Part shown: in pieces, positions 43,828-53,745 of the stretch
How positions within the stretch are numbered: position 1 is the stretch's first letter
Layout of the letters: the number at the start of each line of letters is the position of its first letter
NCBI GenBank assembly: GCA_030603365.1
Contig: JAUVXV010000002.1
Span: forward strand, 310,001-374,000
DNA: 64,000 nt
Direction of reading: 5' to 3'
Source: Candidatus Heimdallarchaeota archaeon
GTDB lineage: Archaea > Asgardarchaeota > Heimdallarchaeia > Heimdallarchaeales > Heimdallarchaeaceae
Notes under the pieces: generated by a model
Databases searched by the model: none
Seen by the model: only the letters and a program-made list of their open reading frames with translations
Told to the model about the DNA's origin: nothing
Translations under genes and position numbers: made by a program

Positions 43828-45333
43828 ATAGACTCTTTTACCATCTACAAAAACAAAAATCTGTTCTGATATTATGTGAGCTTTTAGCACATCTCCCACT
43901 TTCATTTTTGCATACTCTTCTGTTTGTTCTACAACATCAACAAGTAACATTGTTTCATCCTTAAGTAGTCCTGTCAATTTAACTTCATTACCTAGATATT
44001 CGATAGTATTAATTTCTATTTCAATTGGATTGTCTGTTACTTGAGTTAAGCTAACAACTTCAGGTCTTATAACCAAGTCTACATCTGAACCAATTTTAAG
44101 GGATTCTTTGGTAGTTACTTTTATTTGTTCTCCACCTGCTAATTCAACGATATCAGACTTTATTGCCTTACCAGAAAGAGTACTAGAACTCCCGATGAAT
44201 TGACCAACAAACAATGTTTTTGGGTCAGTAAAAACTTCTGTTGGTGTTCCGTATTGTTCAATATCTCCTATATTCATAACAGCAATTCTATCACTAATAG
44301 CTAAAGCTTCAGCTTGATCGTGAGTAACATAAATTGCAGTCATACCAATAGTTTTGATAATTGACCGAATCTCTGTTCTTAGTTCTTTTCTTAGCTTAGC
44401 ATCTAGATTACTTAAAGGTTCATCACAGAGCAGTACGTCAGGTTCTACAACAATACTTCTTGCTAAGGCAATACGCTGTTGTTGACCTCCAGACAACTCT
44501 GTTGGATTTTTATCGATCTGATCTTCAAGATGAACTAATGCTAAAACTTCTTGCACTTTTTCTTTTCTGAATCGGAAGTCATAATCTACTTCTGCTTTAG
44601 CATCTAGATAGTTTTTCTTTCTGTTAACCCAGTAGTAGGGTTTGGTTAACCAGAAGAAATATAGATATAAAGGTTTAATCAAGATACTTCTTTCAAATTT
44701 GGTCTTCCTTGAAGGTAACCACTTAGGTCTCTCCGTTTTCACAAGCTCGTAAAAACTTCGGATGTCTTTCTTCATCAATCCAAATACATATTTAATGATT
44801 CTGAAGGGAATTTTCTCCTCACTCTCAAAGATTTCCTTGAGAATTTCAGAACTGGAATTCCAAACTTCTTCTGTAGTTTTGCCTAGAGCATAATCAACTA
44901 ATTTTTGTGCAATTTCCTCTATCTCTTTAGTAGCAGCATATGGTGTAAAATTAAGTTTTGTAATTACTCCAGAATCGTCTACGTTAATATAGAATACTAC
45001 TTTTTCTTTCAATCGCAATTTAAGACCATATTCCACATTCTTGAAAATAGTCATATGAGGCCATAATGCATAATTTTGGAATATCATTGCAGTATTTCTT
45101 TTCTGTGGAGGTAAAATAGTTACTTCTTTATCCCCAATATAGACTTGACCTTCGTAAGGTTCAACAAATCCTGCTATTGCTCTTAGTAATGTAGTTTTAC
45201 CACAACCACTTGGTCCAAGAAGTGTAGTGATTTCACCATCATTGATATCTAAACTGAGATTTTCTACAACTATAAAATCATCATAAGCAATACTAACCTG
45301 TTTATATTTTATAGAGACCATAATTCTCAACAC
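43825..45333 (-). CDS. ABC transporter ATPase (MalK-like) with large insertion
   Basis: A 502-residue ATPase of the CUT1/MalK type. Walker A GPSGCGKTT (40-48), Q-loop FQNYALWPHM (about 85), signature LSGGQQQR (280-287), Walker B VLLCDEP (300-306), H-loop YVTHDQ and a C-terminal TOBE domain (about 385-500). Between the Q-loop and the signature lie about 145 extra residues (roughly 110-254) of charged/helical and aromatic sequence not present in MalK. No permease or binding protein is in the window. An in-frame ATG at codon 5 is an alternative start. Confidence 0.9.
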   Translation of the reverse strand: MLRIMVSIKYKQVSIAYDDFIVVENLSLDINDGEITTLLGPSGCGKTTLLRAIAGFVEPYEGQVYIGDKEVTILPPQKRNTAMIFQNYALWPHMTIFKNVEYGLKLRLKEKVVFYINVDDSGVITKLNFTPYAATKEIEEIAQKLVDYALGKTTEEVWNSSSEILKEIFESEEKIPFRIIKYVFGLMKKDIRSFYELVKTERPKWLPSRKTKFERSILIKPLYLYFFWLTKPYYWVNRKKNYLDAKAEVDYDFRFRKEKVQEVLALVHLEDQIDKNPTELSGGQQQRIALARSIVVEPDVLLCDEPLSNLDAKLRKELRTEIRSIIKTIGMTAIYVTHDQAEALAISDRIAVMNIGDIEQYGTPTEVFTDPKTLFVGQFIGSSSTLSGKAIKSDIVELAGGEQIKVTTKESLKIGSDVDLVIRPEVVSLTQVTDNPIEIEINTIEYLGNEVKLTGLLKDETMLLVDVVEQTEEYAKMKVGDVLKAHIISEQIFVFVDGKRVY

Positions 45334-45570
45334 TTTCTAGCTTGAGAACTGATAACTCCTTAAGTATAAAAATTTTTTCTGAACAATCGAAGAATTGAGT
45401 TACAATACTTTTGAGTATTGATTATTTCTGAAGAACGTAAGTTTACAGTCTTTCAAGTGACTAAATCTGCAGAAATATCTTATTTAGATGAGATTTCAAG
45501 AATTGATTTCATAGGAGAAAAGATAAAAAGGGAGGGTATTTTAAGAATTTAGACATTAAGAGGTGCCAAT

Positions 45571-46806
45571 ATGGCTAAAAGAAATCCAACAAAATTTTTG
45601 AAAGAAGAATATCAGAAGATTCAAGCTGAAGGAAGAGAATGGGTACATAGAACACTCGAAACCCCTTCTGAAACACAAGTCAAAGTAGATGGAAAAGAAT
45701 TACTAATGCTCTGTTCCAACAATTACCTTAACCTTAGCAATCATCCTCATCTGAGAAAAAAAGCGATTGAAGCAGTTGAGAAATATGGTGCAGGTTCAGG
45801 TTCAGTACGAGCAATAGCTGGTAATATGGCCATCCATGAAGAATGGGAGAGAAAACATGCAGACTTTAAAGAACAAGAAGCTTCTATGGTCTGGATGTCA
45901 GGGTTCATAGCTAATGAAGGTGCAATACCAACATTAGTTAGAAGAGATGATTATATTATTTCAGATCAACTTAATCATGGTTCAATCATTGACGGTGTTC
46001 GATTAACAAAAGCAATTAGGACCATTTATGACCACTGTGACCTAGGTAGTCTTGAAGAAAGACTAAAAGAAGCAGATGCTGCTGATCCAAACGGAGAAAA
46101 GCGAATTTTGGTTATAACTGATGGTGTATTTTCTATGGATGGAGATACGGCTCCGCTTGATGGAATACAAAAATTATCTGAAGAATATGGCGCACTTATA
46201 TTTGTTGATGATGCACATGGAGATGGAGTTTTAGGTCGTAATAAGAAAGGAAAGGGAATTGTTGATCACTTTGATCTACAAGGTAAAGTTCAGATTGAAA
46301 TGAATACTTACTCCAAAGCCATGGGTGTTGTAGGGGGAGCTATTGTCGGCTCTCAAGATTTAGTTAATTATCTTCGAAATACAGGACGCTCTTACTTATT
46401 GAGTGGGTCTCAACCCCCAGCTGTTGCTGGTGCTGCTCTTGGTTCATTAGAACTTCTAGATCCCAAATCTGAACATCATATCCCTGTTGTGGAGAAACTT
46501 CTAGAAAACTGTAGTTACTTTAAGAGCAAAATAGTGGATATGGGTTACGGACATGAAATAACTGTTGCTTCAGCAAAATGTCCTACAGCAATCGTTCCAA
46601 TAATTTGTGGAGAAAATGAAGTTGCTAAGAATCTAAGTGATAGACTCATGGATGAAGGTATTTTCGCCCTGCCTATTGTCTTTCCAATGGTACCTAGAGG
46701 TACTGCTAGAATTCGAGTAATGATGAATGCAGGTCTAACCAAAGAAGATTTAGATTTTGCTTTAATGAAGTTCGAAGATTTAGGAAGAGAATTGAAAATC
46801 TTCTAA
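45571..46806 (+). CDS. kbl: Glycine C-acetyltransferase (2-amino-3-ketobutyrate CoA ligase)
   Basis: A 411-residue PLP enzyme of the alpha-oxoamine synthase family: PLP Lys249 in TYSKAMG, DDAHGDGVLG (about 213) and SNNYLNL (about 49). It converts glycine and acetyl-CoA to 2-amino-3-ketobutyrate and the reverse in threonine breakdown. No threonine dehydrogenase gene is near. The last 96 bases recur as a relic at 50374-50469. A T-rich terminator follows. Confidence 0.88.
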   Translation: MAKRNPTKFLKEEYQKIQAEGREWVHRTLETPSETQVKVDGKELLMLCSNNYLNLSNHPHLRKKAIEAVEKYGAGSGSVRAIAGNMAIHEEWERKHADFKEQEASMVWMSGFIANEGAIPTLVRRDDYIISDQLNHGSIIDGVRLTKAIRTIYDHCDLGSLEERLKEADAADPNGEKRILVITDGVFSMDGDTAPLDGIQKLSEEYGALIFVDDAHGDGVLGRNKKGKGIVDHFDLQGKVQIEMNTYSKAMGVVGGAIVGSQDLVNYLRNTGRSYLLSGSQPPAVAGAALGSLELLDPKSEHHIPVVEKLLENCSYFKSKIVDMGYGHEITVASAKCPTAIVPIICGENEVAKNLSDRLMDEGIFALPIVFPMVPRGTARIRVMMNAGLTKEDLDFALMKFEDLGRELKIF

Positions 46807-46828
46807 TTTTTTTATTTTTTATTTATGA
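46807..46828 (+). terminator. T-rich terminator after kbl
   Basis: A long T-rich tract directly after the kbl stop, without a hairpin. Confidence 0.5.
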
Positions 46829-47022
46829 CTGACAGTTAAGATTCAAGAAATCCAATTGAAATAATAAGAATAACTAAAATTGTTATTTTCCCTTGCTATT
46901 TGATTATTTTTCCTATTTTTTTGAACAATTCTTTGATAAGTTTATATTCTCATCTAATTTTGGAGAGAATAAGAATATTTCTCTAGCACTTAAAAAGAAA
47001 AAAAAGATAAAAGAGAAACAAA

Positions 47023-49992
47023 TCAGCTTTTTTCATGATTTCTGCGTTTAATATAGTATAAGACAAACACTGCTGTAATGCTTACAATAGTAAAGAAAAT
47101 GCTCTGACTGAATTCAGGTACTGCTGGTGTCACATTTACAATAACTGTATCTTTTGCTGAGTTACCAGCTTGGTCCAAAACAGTTATTGTGTAATTATAA
47201 AAACCAATTTCCAAGCTATCGACATTAATAGTGATTGCTATACCAGATTCCCATATATCTACTTTCTCAATAATTCCATCTTTGTAGATAGTGTAGGTTC
47301 CAGGATTAGTATCAGTAGCTACCCAACTAATAGAATTACCTGTTAGATCATAGGGATAATCTATATCTGGAGGATTATCAATTGATGGAAAAGCTGTATC
47401 TACAATTACAATTCTATAATCAGAGAATACTCCAATATCTTCATCATTATCAATAGCAGCTACTCGCCAATAATAAATATCATCAAGAAGAGGTGAGGTG
47501 ATAGCATAGGTTGTAGTGTCAGCTGTAATATTCAATAGTAAAGCATCAAATGCTGAGCTAGTATCAATTTGGAATTGATAAGATGACGCTCCTGAAACAC
47601 TTATCCATACGAAACTAGGAGTATTATCATTTATTACTAATCCATTGTTCGGAGAAAATAATTCAGGAGATTGTGTTAGTATTGTTTTATATGAAATAGA
47701 AAGAGAGTTCACAGTTGGGGAAATAAAGGGATTAAAAGTTGTTAAAACTGCTTTCCATAATAAGTGATTTCCATTATAAAGAAAAGAATGTTCAGTATTA
47801 TTCATTACTTCCTCCCAATGAATTCCATTATCTGCAGACATAAAGTAAGAGATGGATGTATCATCAGGTGTCAAACTAGAAGCAGTTAGAGTCGCACTTG
47901 TCAAAGAAATGTGCTCTTCATGATAAATTTCTTTTGATTGAGCGTTACTATTAGATTCAAATTGATCACACATATTTTTCCTCACTTCTAGTATCTTTAA
48001 TCCTTCGTTATAATCAGCCACATATGCATAGTTTCCTGAAACAATAACTTTTTTTGAATTTCCACTTGTGCCTGAAATATCTATAACATCTGGGTTAGTT
48101 GGATCTGTAATGTTAACAATTGTAATTCCAGCAGTACTTGTAGCTATGTATGCATAATCTCCCGACACATATACGTCTTGTGCGCTATCTACAGTACTAC
48201 AAGAACCAACAATTTCCGGATTATAGGGATCTGTTATATTAATAACTTTCAATCCATAACTGCTATCTGCAACATAAGCATAATCTCCTGAAACACATAT
48301 TCCTCGAGCATTTCCTTGAATATCATAAGAAGCTACGGAAGATAGAGACCAAATATCTGTAATATCTTCAATGAATAGTCCACTAGAACCATCTGCTATG
48401 TAAGCATAATTTCCAGAAACAAAAACATCATAAGCTTCACCATTCGTTGATACTCGATCTACATAAACAGGAGAAGCAGGACCTAGACTGCTTTCAAGAT
48501 TTATTATAATCATTCCTTGACTACCCACTGCATAGTAGAGATAATTGCCAGCAATATCTAAACTGTAACCTTCCCCAGGTTCCCTAAACTCATTAAGGAA
48601 AACTGGATTTGTGGGATCAGTCATATTATAAGCATATATTCCTGCTTCAAACATACTACCATCATAAAATGCTAGATAACCATAATCACCAAAAACATGG
48701 AAATCATAGCACTCAAATGAAGGTTCCAGATAAAACTCAAGACTCCCAACTATGGAAATGTCATTCTGATTGCTTATATTCACTATCTTTGTTGTAATAC
48801 CACCAGGAACATAAGCATAGTCACCAGAAATATGTACATTGTAAGCAGTAAATCCTGATACAGAGATGGAATCAGCTAAAGCTGGAGTTATTTCCTCATT
48901 TATCTTAATTACTTGTAATCCTGCAGAATAACATGCAATATATGCATAAGAACCTTCTATATGTATATCGAGAGCATTATCTGGTAATAAACAATTTCCC
49001 AGAAATTTAGGTGATGAAGGCTTGGTAATATCATAAACTAATAATCCATTTTCGCTGTACTTATCTGTAATATAGGCAAAATCACCGTCAATGTGAATAT
49101 CATTAGCATAAACAGGTAAATCAGAATTAAATATACTATAAGGATTTCTAATATCTGTTATATCTAGAACATGAAAACCATCTTCTCCTGCTGCAATGTA
49201 TGCAAAATTTCCAGAAACACTTACTTTACATACTTGGCTTGAGCTATATGAGCTTATGTAACCAATGGTAAAAGGTCTTGTAATATTTATAATAGTCATT
49301 CCACTTGTATTAGTTGCTACAAAAGCATAATTTGCTTCAATGCATACACCAATAGCTGATCCAGTTGTACTATAACTATCGCTTTGCCAAGGATTTGAAG
49401 GATCTAATAGAAACACACCTTTTAATCCATTTGTACCAGCAGCAAGATAAGCATAATCACCGGATATACAAAGATCTACTGCAACCCCTGTATTATATGA
49501 ACCCACTAACACTGGAGATGAAGGATCAGTAATGTTCACCACTTGAAAACTATTGATAGCATCAGTGACATACGCATAATTTCCATCAACACAAACATCA
49601 TAAGCATAACCAGTATCATAAGAACTTACATATATTGGAGACTTAGGTTGAGAGATATTAAGAATCTTTAAACCATTATCCCAATCAGCAATAAATACAT
49701 AATCACCAAAAACATCTAATCCAAGACTATAGCTAGTAGTTGGATAACTTCCCATTATTTCAGGAGTTTTGTGAGCACTTACTAAAGAACCATCTCCCCA
49801 TCCTGATGTATTTGTATTTGTCACATCCAAATAATTTATTGTAGTAAAATCCTCTACAAAAGTATCAGATGCACCATGAACTACAGAGATATTATCCATA
49901 AATGGATTACTAATTGTAAGAAAACTGAAGAATAAACTAAGTATCATTAACCTCCCATTCAATTTATTTTTGCTTTTAATCATTTCAAACAA
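47023..49992 (-). CDS. Giant surface protein with LVIVD beta-propeller repeats
   Basis: A 989-residue secreted protein: signal peptide (about 14-38), then roughly a dozen LVIVD-type repeats of about 45 residues (pattern V.GNYAYIAD...GL.I.NITDP.NP), which fold as beta-propeller blades (about 75-650). Fibronectin/Ig-like regions follow (about 690-950), then PEF, a membrane segment and an RRNHEKS tail. The PEF plus helix plus basic tail resembles a PEF-CTERM sorting signal, which would need an archaeosortase elsewhere. It is likely an adhesin or binding protein. It has no operon partner. Confidence 0.8.
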   Translation of the reverse strand: MFEMIKSKNKLNGRLMILSLFFSFLTISNPFMDNISVVHGASDTFVEDFTTINYLDVTNTNTSGWGDGSLVSAHKTPEIMGSYPTTSYSLGLDVFGDYVFIADWDNGLKILNISQPKSPIYVSSYDTGYAYDVCVDGNYAYVTDAINSFQVVNITDPSSPVLVGSYNTGVAVDLCISGDYAYLAAGTNGLKGVFLLDPSNPWQSDSYSTTGSAIGVCIEANYAFVATNTSGMTIINITRPFTIGYISSYSSSQVCKVSVSGNFAYIAAGEDGFHVLDITDIRNPYSIFNSDLPVYANDIHIDGDFAYITDKYSENGLLVYDITKPSSPKFLGNCLLPDNALDIHIEGSYAYIACYSAGLQVIKINEEITPALADSISVSGFTAYNVHISGDYAYVPGGITTKIVNISNQNDISIVGSLEFYLEPSFECYDFHVFGDYGYLAFYDGSMFEAGIYAYNMTDPTNPVFLNEFREPGEGYSLDIAGNYLYYAVGSQGMIIINLESSLGPASPVYVDRVSTNGEAYDVFVSGNYAYIADGSSGLFIEDITDIWSLSSVASYDIQGNARGICVSGDYAYVADSSYGLKVINITDPYNPEIVGSCSTVDSAQDVYVSGDYAYIATSTAGITIVNITDPTNPDVIDISGTSGNSKKVIVSGNYAYVADYNEGLKILEVRKNMCDQFESNSNAQSKEIYHEEHISLTSATLTASSLTPDDTSISYFMSADNGIHWEEVMNNTEHSFLYNGNHLLWKAVLTTFNPFISPTVNSLSISYKTILTQSPELFSPNNGLVINDNTPSFVWISVSGASSYQFQIDTSSAFDALLLNITADTTTYAITSPLLDDIYYWRVAAIDNDEDIGVFSDYRIVIVDTAFPSIDNPPDIDYPYDLTGNSISWVATDTNPGTYTIYKDGIIEKVDIWESGIAITINVDSLEIGFYNYTITVLDQAGNSAKDTVIVNVTPAVPEFSQSIFFTIVSITAVFVLYYIKRRNHEKS

Positions 49993-50339
49993 CTCTAATA
50001 ATTAATCTAATAATAAATAATAGTAGGGTAAAATAAAAAGATTTCGAGAAAAATACTAGCTATATTCAATCATAAGAAATCAAGGCCAACAGATAGTTTT
50101 ATAAGAGAATCATTTAGTCGAAAGAAAACTTCGGTTTAGTTTTGTTTAAGAGGAGAGAAGGATAAAAAATAGAGTAAAAATGGATGAGATTGGAATATTT
50201 TTATAATAGATTTTTGTCGAGGAAAAAATTCGACTAAATTGTTGCATCATTAAAGAAGAAAAAACTATTGAGTAATTAGAGAGCTTAAAACTAGCTTTTG
50301 TTAATGTTGTTGTATGTTAGAGATGACACTGAATTGTCT

Positions 50340-50360
50340 AGTCGTTAATTAGAAACGACT
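50340..50360. other. Perfect 7-base inverted repeat
   Basis: AGTCGTT (50340-50346) and AACGACT (50354-50360) with a 7-base loop, 13 bases before the kbl relic. Role unknown. Confidence 0.4.
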
Positions 50361-50373
50361 TAGGGGATTATTG

Positions 50374-50469
50374 ATTCGTGCCATGATGAATGCTGATCTA
50401 ACTAAGGAAGACTTAGATTTTGCTTTAATGGAATTTGAAGATTTAGGAAGAGAATTAAAAATCTTCTAA
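50374..50469 (+). pseudogene. Relic of the kbl 3' end (31 codons)
   Basis: Encodes IRAMMNADLTKEDLDFALME and on to KIF and a stop, aligned with the last 96 bases of kbl (46711-46806) with 84 of 96 bases identical. Ten codons differ; seven differences keep the amino acid. It therefore diverged while coding, as the end of another kbl-like gene, before its 5' part was lost. Confidence 0.85.
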
Positions 50470-50639
50470 ATCTTCTTCTCTATTTCTTTTTATTCATTTT
50501 TTCCTATAGAATTCAAAGTAGTTTATTTGAGATAACTTATGTTTTTCTTACTTTTTCATATTACAACCTAGAATTCTTACTTCACAATTCTTAAAAGCAA
50601 GTTTTGTTCAGATGAAATGTAGTGGATTAAGGATCTAAA

Positions 50640-51188
50640 ATGAAAAATCAAAAAGAAGGATACTTCTCTTCACAGAGAGGAAAAAGGTTCATTAAATTTT
50701 TTCTTATTGGTATGACTGGTTGGGGATTAAACTTGCTTTTCCTCTTTCTCTTTGGTTTATTGTTGGATGCATTTTTCGTGAACGATATTCTTGTTATAAT
50801 ATGGGTTTTTGTTATAAGAAAGGGAGTTGTTGCATCTTTACTTTCCATGATAATTGTCTTTGTTTTTACTTTCGTAATGAATAAAATTTGGACCTTTAGA
50901 GAACAAGGAAGGGAATTTCAGCCAAATACACTCTTTCAATTCTTTCAGTTCACATTAATTGGTTTAACTGGATTTGCTCTATTTACGGGATTTATGTTAT
51001 GGCTTCATGGCTCATTAAACTGGAACGAATACCTTGCTTCAAGTATAGCATTTTTTGTAGGCTTGGTTAATAATTTTATTTGGAATGATTTGTGGACTTT
51101 CAATCCTAAATTAATAGAAAAAAGGAAACTTAAACGTGAAAATAAAGAACTAAGAAAAAACAAGCAAACATTATCTGAAGAAGAATAA
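50640..51188 (+). CDS. GtrA-like membrane protein
   Basis: A 182-residue protein with four membrane segments matching the GtrA/DPMS family (FLIGMTGWGLNLLFLFLF, MNKIWTFR, FTLIGLTGFALFTGFMLW, NDLWTFNPK). Such proteins are flippase-like partners in polysaccharide or glycolipid assembly. No glycosyltransferase neighbours it here. The C-terminal tail is Lys/Glu-rich. Confidence 0.8.
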   Translation: MKNQKEGYFSSQRGKRFIKFFLIGMTGWGLNLLFLFLFGLLLDAFFVNDILVIIWVFVIRKGVVASLLSMIIVFVFTFVMNKIWTFREQGREFQPNTLFQFFQFTLIGLTGFALFTGFMLWLHGSLNWNEYLASSIAFFVGLVNNFIWNDLWTFNPKLIEKRKLKRENKELRKNKQTLSEEE

Positions 51189-51190
51189 AA

Positions 51191-52162
51191 TTAAGTTATA
51201 TTGTATAATCGTCTTAAAGAGAGATTTGGATATCTTGGAGAGAACTTCAGTAAAGGATATTCTTTTGCAGGAAATCTAGCCCATAGAAATCTAATTTCTT
51301 TCTCTTCTAAAGCCCGTCTTACAAATCTTAAGAGAATTTTTTCTTCTTTAATAATCTCTTCTTCATCAATCTTTGATGATAGCAATTTTGTATCAGATAT
51401 ATCAAACTCTATTACGTTCATCGGGAAGCTCTGAATTTCCTGGAATTTAATATCAATGTGATTTTCCTCTACATCAATGATAAGAAAACCCTTTGGCTCA
51501 ATAGTTTCCATAAAGCTAGTTTTAATTATAGATCCCGTATACTGGACTTTCCCTACTTGAATACGTTGAGCTCTGTGAATGTGACCTGAAATAACTACAA
51601 GAAGGTTTTCTGGCAGAATAAGAGAATTCAAGGTGTCTGATCGATTGGTAAACATATGATTATGTGGACCAAAACATGCTCCATCAAATAGCTGATGACA
51701 GAGTATGATATAATTTCTCTTTGGATTGTCTACCATAATTTCTTTTACTCTGTTGAACACAGATACAGGATTTTTTGCTTCAAAAGGAAACCCGATTATT
51801 GATACTTCATCAAAATCAATTACTGAGAGTTTATTCATAAAATGCAATTTGTCAGAAAGATGGTTTAGAAGGGTTTCAGGAAGATGTGATCTGTCATGAT
51901 TACCAGGTATAGCAGCGAAATTAATGTCCTCATCTGTGAAATTTTCAATTATTTGGTAGGATTTGGAAACTAACTCTTTTTTTGGTCGAGAACGATTAAA
52001 CATATCTCCACCATGGAGTACTAGATCAACTTGATTTTTTCCTGCAAAATCTAGAGTTTTTGAGAATACTTCAAAGGTTCTTTTTATCTGTTCTTTTTTT
52101 GTCTGAGATGTTCTACCATATTCATAACCAAAATGTGTATCAGAAAGTGCTAGAATCCTCAT
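51191..52162 (-). CDS. Mre11/SbcD-like metallophosphoesterase
   Basis: A 323-residue calcineurin-like phosphoesterase: DTHFG (about 8), GGDMFN (about 52), GNHDRS (about 86) and GHIHRAQ (about 195) complete the metal site. The N-terminal layout is Mre11/SbcD-like, but no Rad50/SbcC gene is near, so it may be a different nuclease or phosphatase. It converges with the GtrA-like gene and lies downstream of the CCA-like gene. Confidence 0.75.
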   Translation of the reverse strand: MRILALSDTHFGYEYGRTSQTKKEQIKRTFEVFSKTLDFAGKNQVDLVLHGGDMFNRSRPKKELVSKSYQIIENFTDEDINFAAIPGNHDRSHLPETLLNHLSDKLHFMNKLSVIDFDEVSIIGFPFEAKNPVSVFNRVKEIMVDNPKRNYIILCHQLFDGACFGPHNHMFTNRSDTLNSLILPENLLVVISGHIHRAQRIQVGKVQYTGSIIKTSFMETIEPKGFLIIDVEENHIDIKFQEIQSFPMNVIEFDISDTKLLSSKIDEEEIIKEEKILLRFVRRALEEKEIRFLWARFPAKEYPLLKFSPRYPNLSLRRLYNIT

Positions 52163-52248
52163 TCTATTTCACTGGAGATGAGATGTTACATATTCTACTA
52201 GAAATCAATATAAAAGATAATCACTAATTTCCCACTCTCTTCTTACTA

Positions 52249-53736
52249 TTAAAGAACTTCTGCTTCTTTTAAATTACAGATCCACAGAGGTTTTCTTTCA
52301 ATAAATAGGTAAAAATTCTCTGCGAATGTATCATCTGTGTCATAAATATTGCGTAGTGTTTCATCAACTAGAAAAATCTTCATTTTCTCTTTTATTGCTA
52401 TTTTCAGGAAGGAGTCAACATTAAGCACAAAAGTATTTTTCTGTACAAGATTTTCAAGAAACTCAAAAACACTTTGACCTTTTTTCGTGAAATGAATTAC
52501 CCAACGATCATTATCAATAAATGGTCCAGCTACTACATCAATATGCTTTGTATACTGTTTAAGAAATTTGAGTGACTCTTTTGAAGTGATTTCTGGTCCT
52601 TCTTTTCTAATTGATATCTGGGGTTTGATATCCATTAAAGAGATGAATAAACCGTAATATTCTTCAGATACAAAGGTTTTGGACCTTTCTAAAATGTAGT
52701 TATTATTGAAAAGTTCAGTTTGAAATGCATTCTTGATTGACAGTGCTTTTTGCCAACAAATTTCAGCTTCTTCGAAATTTCGTTTGATTGCTAGAATTGT
52801 TATCTCTCTTCCAGAATTAGCAATTTTGCGAACTAGCTCATCATAAATAGGAATCTCAAATAACAAATCTTCAAAGAAACTTATATCAGGTTTCATCAGA
52901 TAAGTATTGGATGCTGCAATCAAAGATGTAAATTGATCAACAGACACATCTGCAGCAACATTATCTTTTGGATTAAGTGGATCAGGAACATATAGAGGAT
53001 AATACTTCAACAACATTTCACTAGTTAGTAAATCGACATCTTCCATTTTCTCTGTATTTCGTTTTAAATCTATAATTGTCCTGGGTCTCCATTTACTGAT
53101 AGCATCAATGGTTTCTCTAAAAGAACCATAGAAGATTATTAGCAGCTCACATAGATATCCATTGAAACCTATTGCACCTATTTCGTTTCTATAAACACCA
53201 ATTGTTTTCAAGAACTTTTTAAATAATAGAACTTCATTTCTGTTCTCTTCTTTCATATGTGTTATGATGTATTGAGAATGCATAGGGATTAAATCAAAAA
53301 TTGATTCTGGTTCCTCACCAGGAGAAACCTCAAAGCCTACAAACAGATTAATTAGTTCTCCTTCAACATTTATCCTTAGGTAAGGAATTTTTCCAGTATG
53401 TTTAGTAATTTCAATAGGATTATTCTTTATTCTATCCTTCTTTAATCTCTTTTTTAAAGCATCTAAAATCTGATGTGCTTTTGATTTATCTGATTTTTGA
53501 AGTATTAGCAATAAGTCAAATGAATCGTCTTCACTTAGATAGGTTTTCCTGACAAATGAACCCTGATTTTCTACTCTTCCTATAAAACCAAGAGCGTTGA
53601 GATCCAAGACTATTTTTTCTTTCAATATTGATAGAAGTTCTCTGATATTTTCATGCTGCTCCCACTGCACTTGAATAATTTCTAATACCTTCTTCTCTAT
53701 GGTTTCAGAATCTTCTCTTGGATTATCATTACTCAC
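52249..53736 (-). CDS. CCA-adding-enzyme homologue lacking catalytic carboxylates
   Basis: A 495-residue protein that follows archaeal tRNA nucleotidyltransferases throughout: GSFVRKTYL (59-67), GFNGYLCELLIIFYGSFRETIDAISKWRPRT (near 185), NVAADVS near 260. In archaeal CCA enzymes a catalytic E/D-x-D follows the GS motif and a third Asp lies in a VDVVP-type strand. Here the first becomes Ser72-Phe-Asp74 and the third is Asn130 (LINLFVG), so two of three metal ligands are gone. It may bind tRNA without adding CCA. It lies 9 bases after thpR, the usual archaeal pairing. Confidence 0.75.
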   Translation of the reverse strand: MSNDNPREDSETIEKKVLEIIQVQWEQHENIRELLSILKEKIVLDLNALGFIGRVENQGSFVRKTYLSEDDSFDLLLILQKSDKSKAHQILDALKKRLKKDRIKNNPIEITKHTGKIPYLRINVEGELINLFVGFEVSPGEEPESIFDLIPMHSQYIITHMKEENRNEVLLFKKFLKTIGVYRNEIGAIGFNGYLCELLIIFYGSFRETIDAISKWRPRTIIDLKRNTEKMEDVDLLTSEMLLKYYPLYVPDPLNPKDNVAADVSVDQFTSLIAASNTYLMKPDISFFEDLLFEIPIYDELVRKIANSGREITILAIKRNFEEAEICWQKALSIKNAFQTELFNNNYILERSKTFVSEEYYGLFISLMDIKPQISIRKEGPEITSKESLKFLKQYTKHIDVVAGPFIDNDRWVIHFTKKGQSVFEFLENLVQKNTFVLNVDSFLKIAIKEKMKIFLVDETLRNIYDTDDTFAENFYLFIERKPLWICNLKEAEVL

Positions 53737-53745
53737 TTTATCACC

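Larger units (their letters stand above)
49993..50639. other. 647-base gap with kbl tail relic
   Basis: AT-rich and mostly featureless from 50000 to 50335. A 7-base-stem hairpin (50340-50360) and the kbl tail relic (50374-50469) follow. The promoter of the GtrA-like gene is near 50560-50640. No RNA gene was recognised. Confidence 0.6.

Noticed and set aside
46711..50469. Firm claim of an integrated element with attL/attR at the kbl end
   Set aside because: No integrase gene or precise end repeat is seen; the repeat could equally be a lost paralogue.
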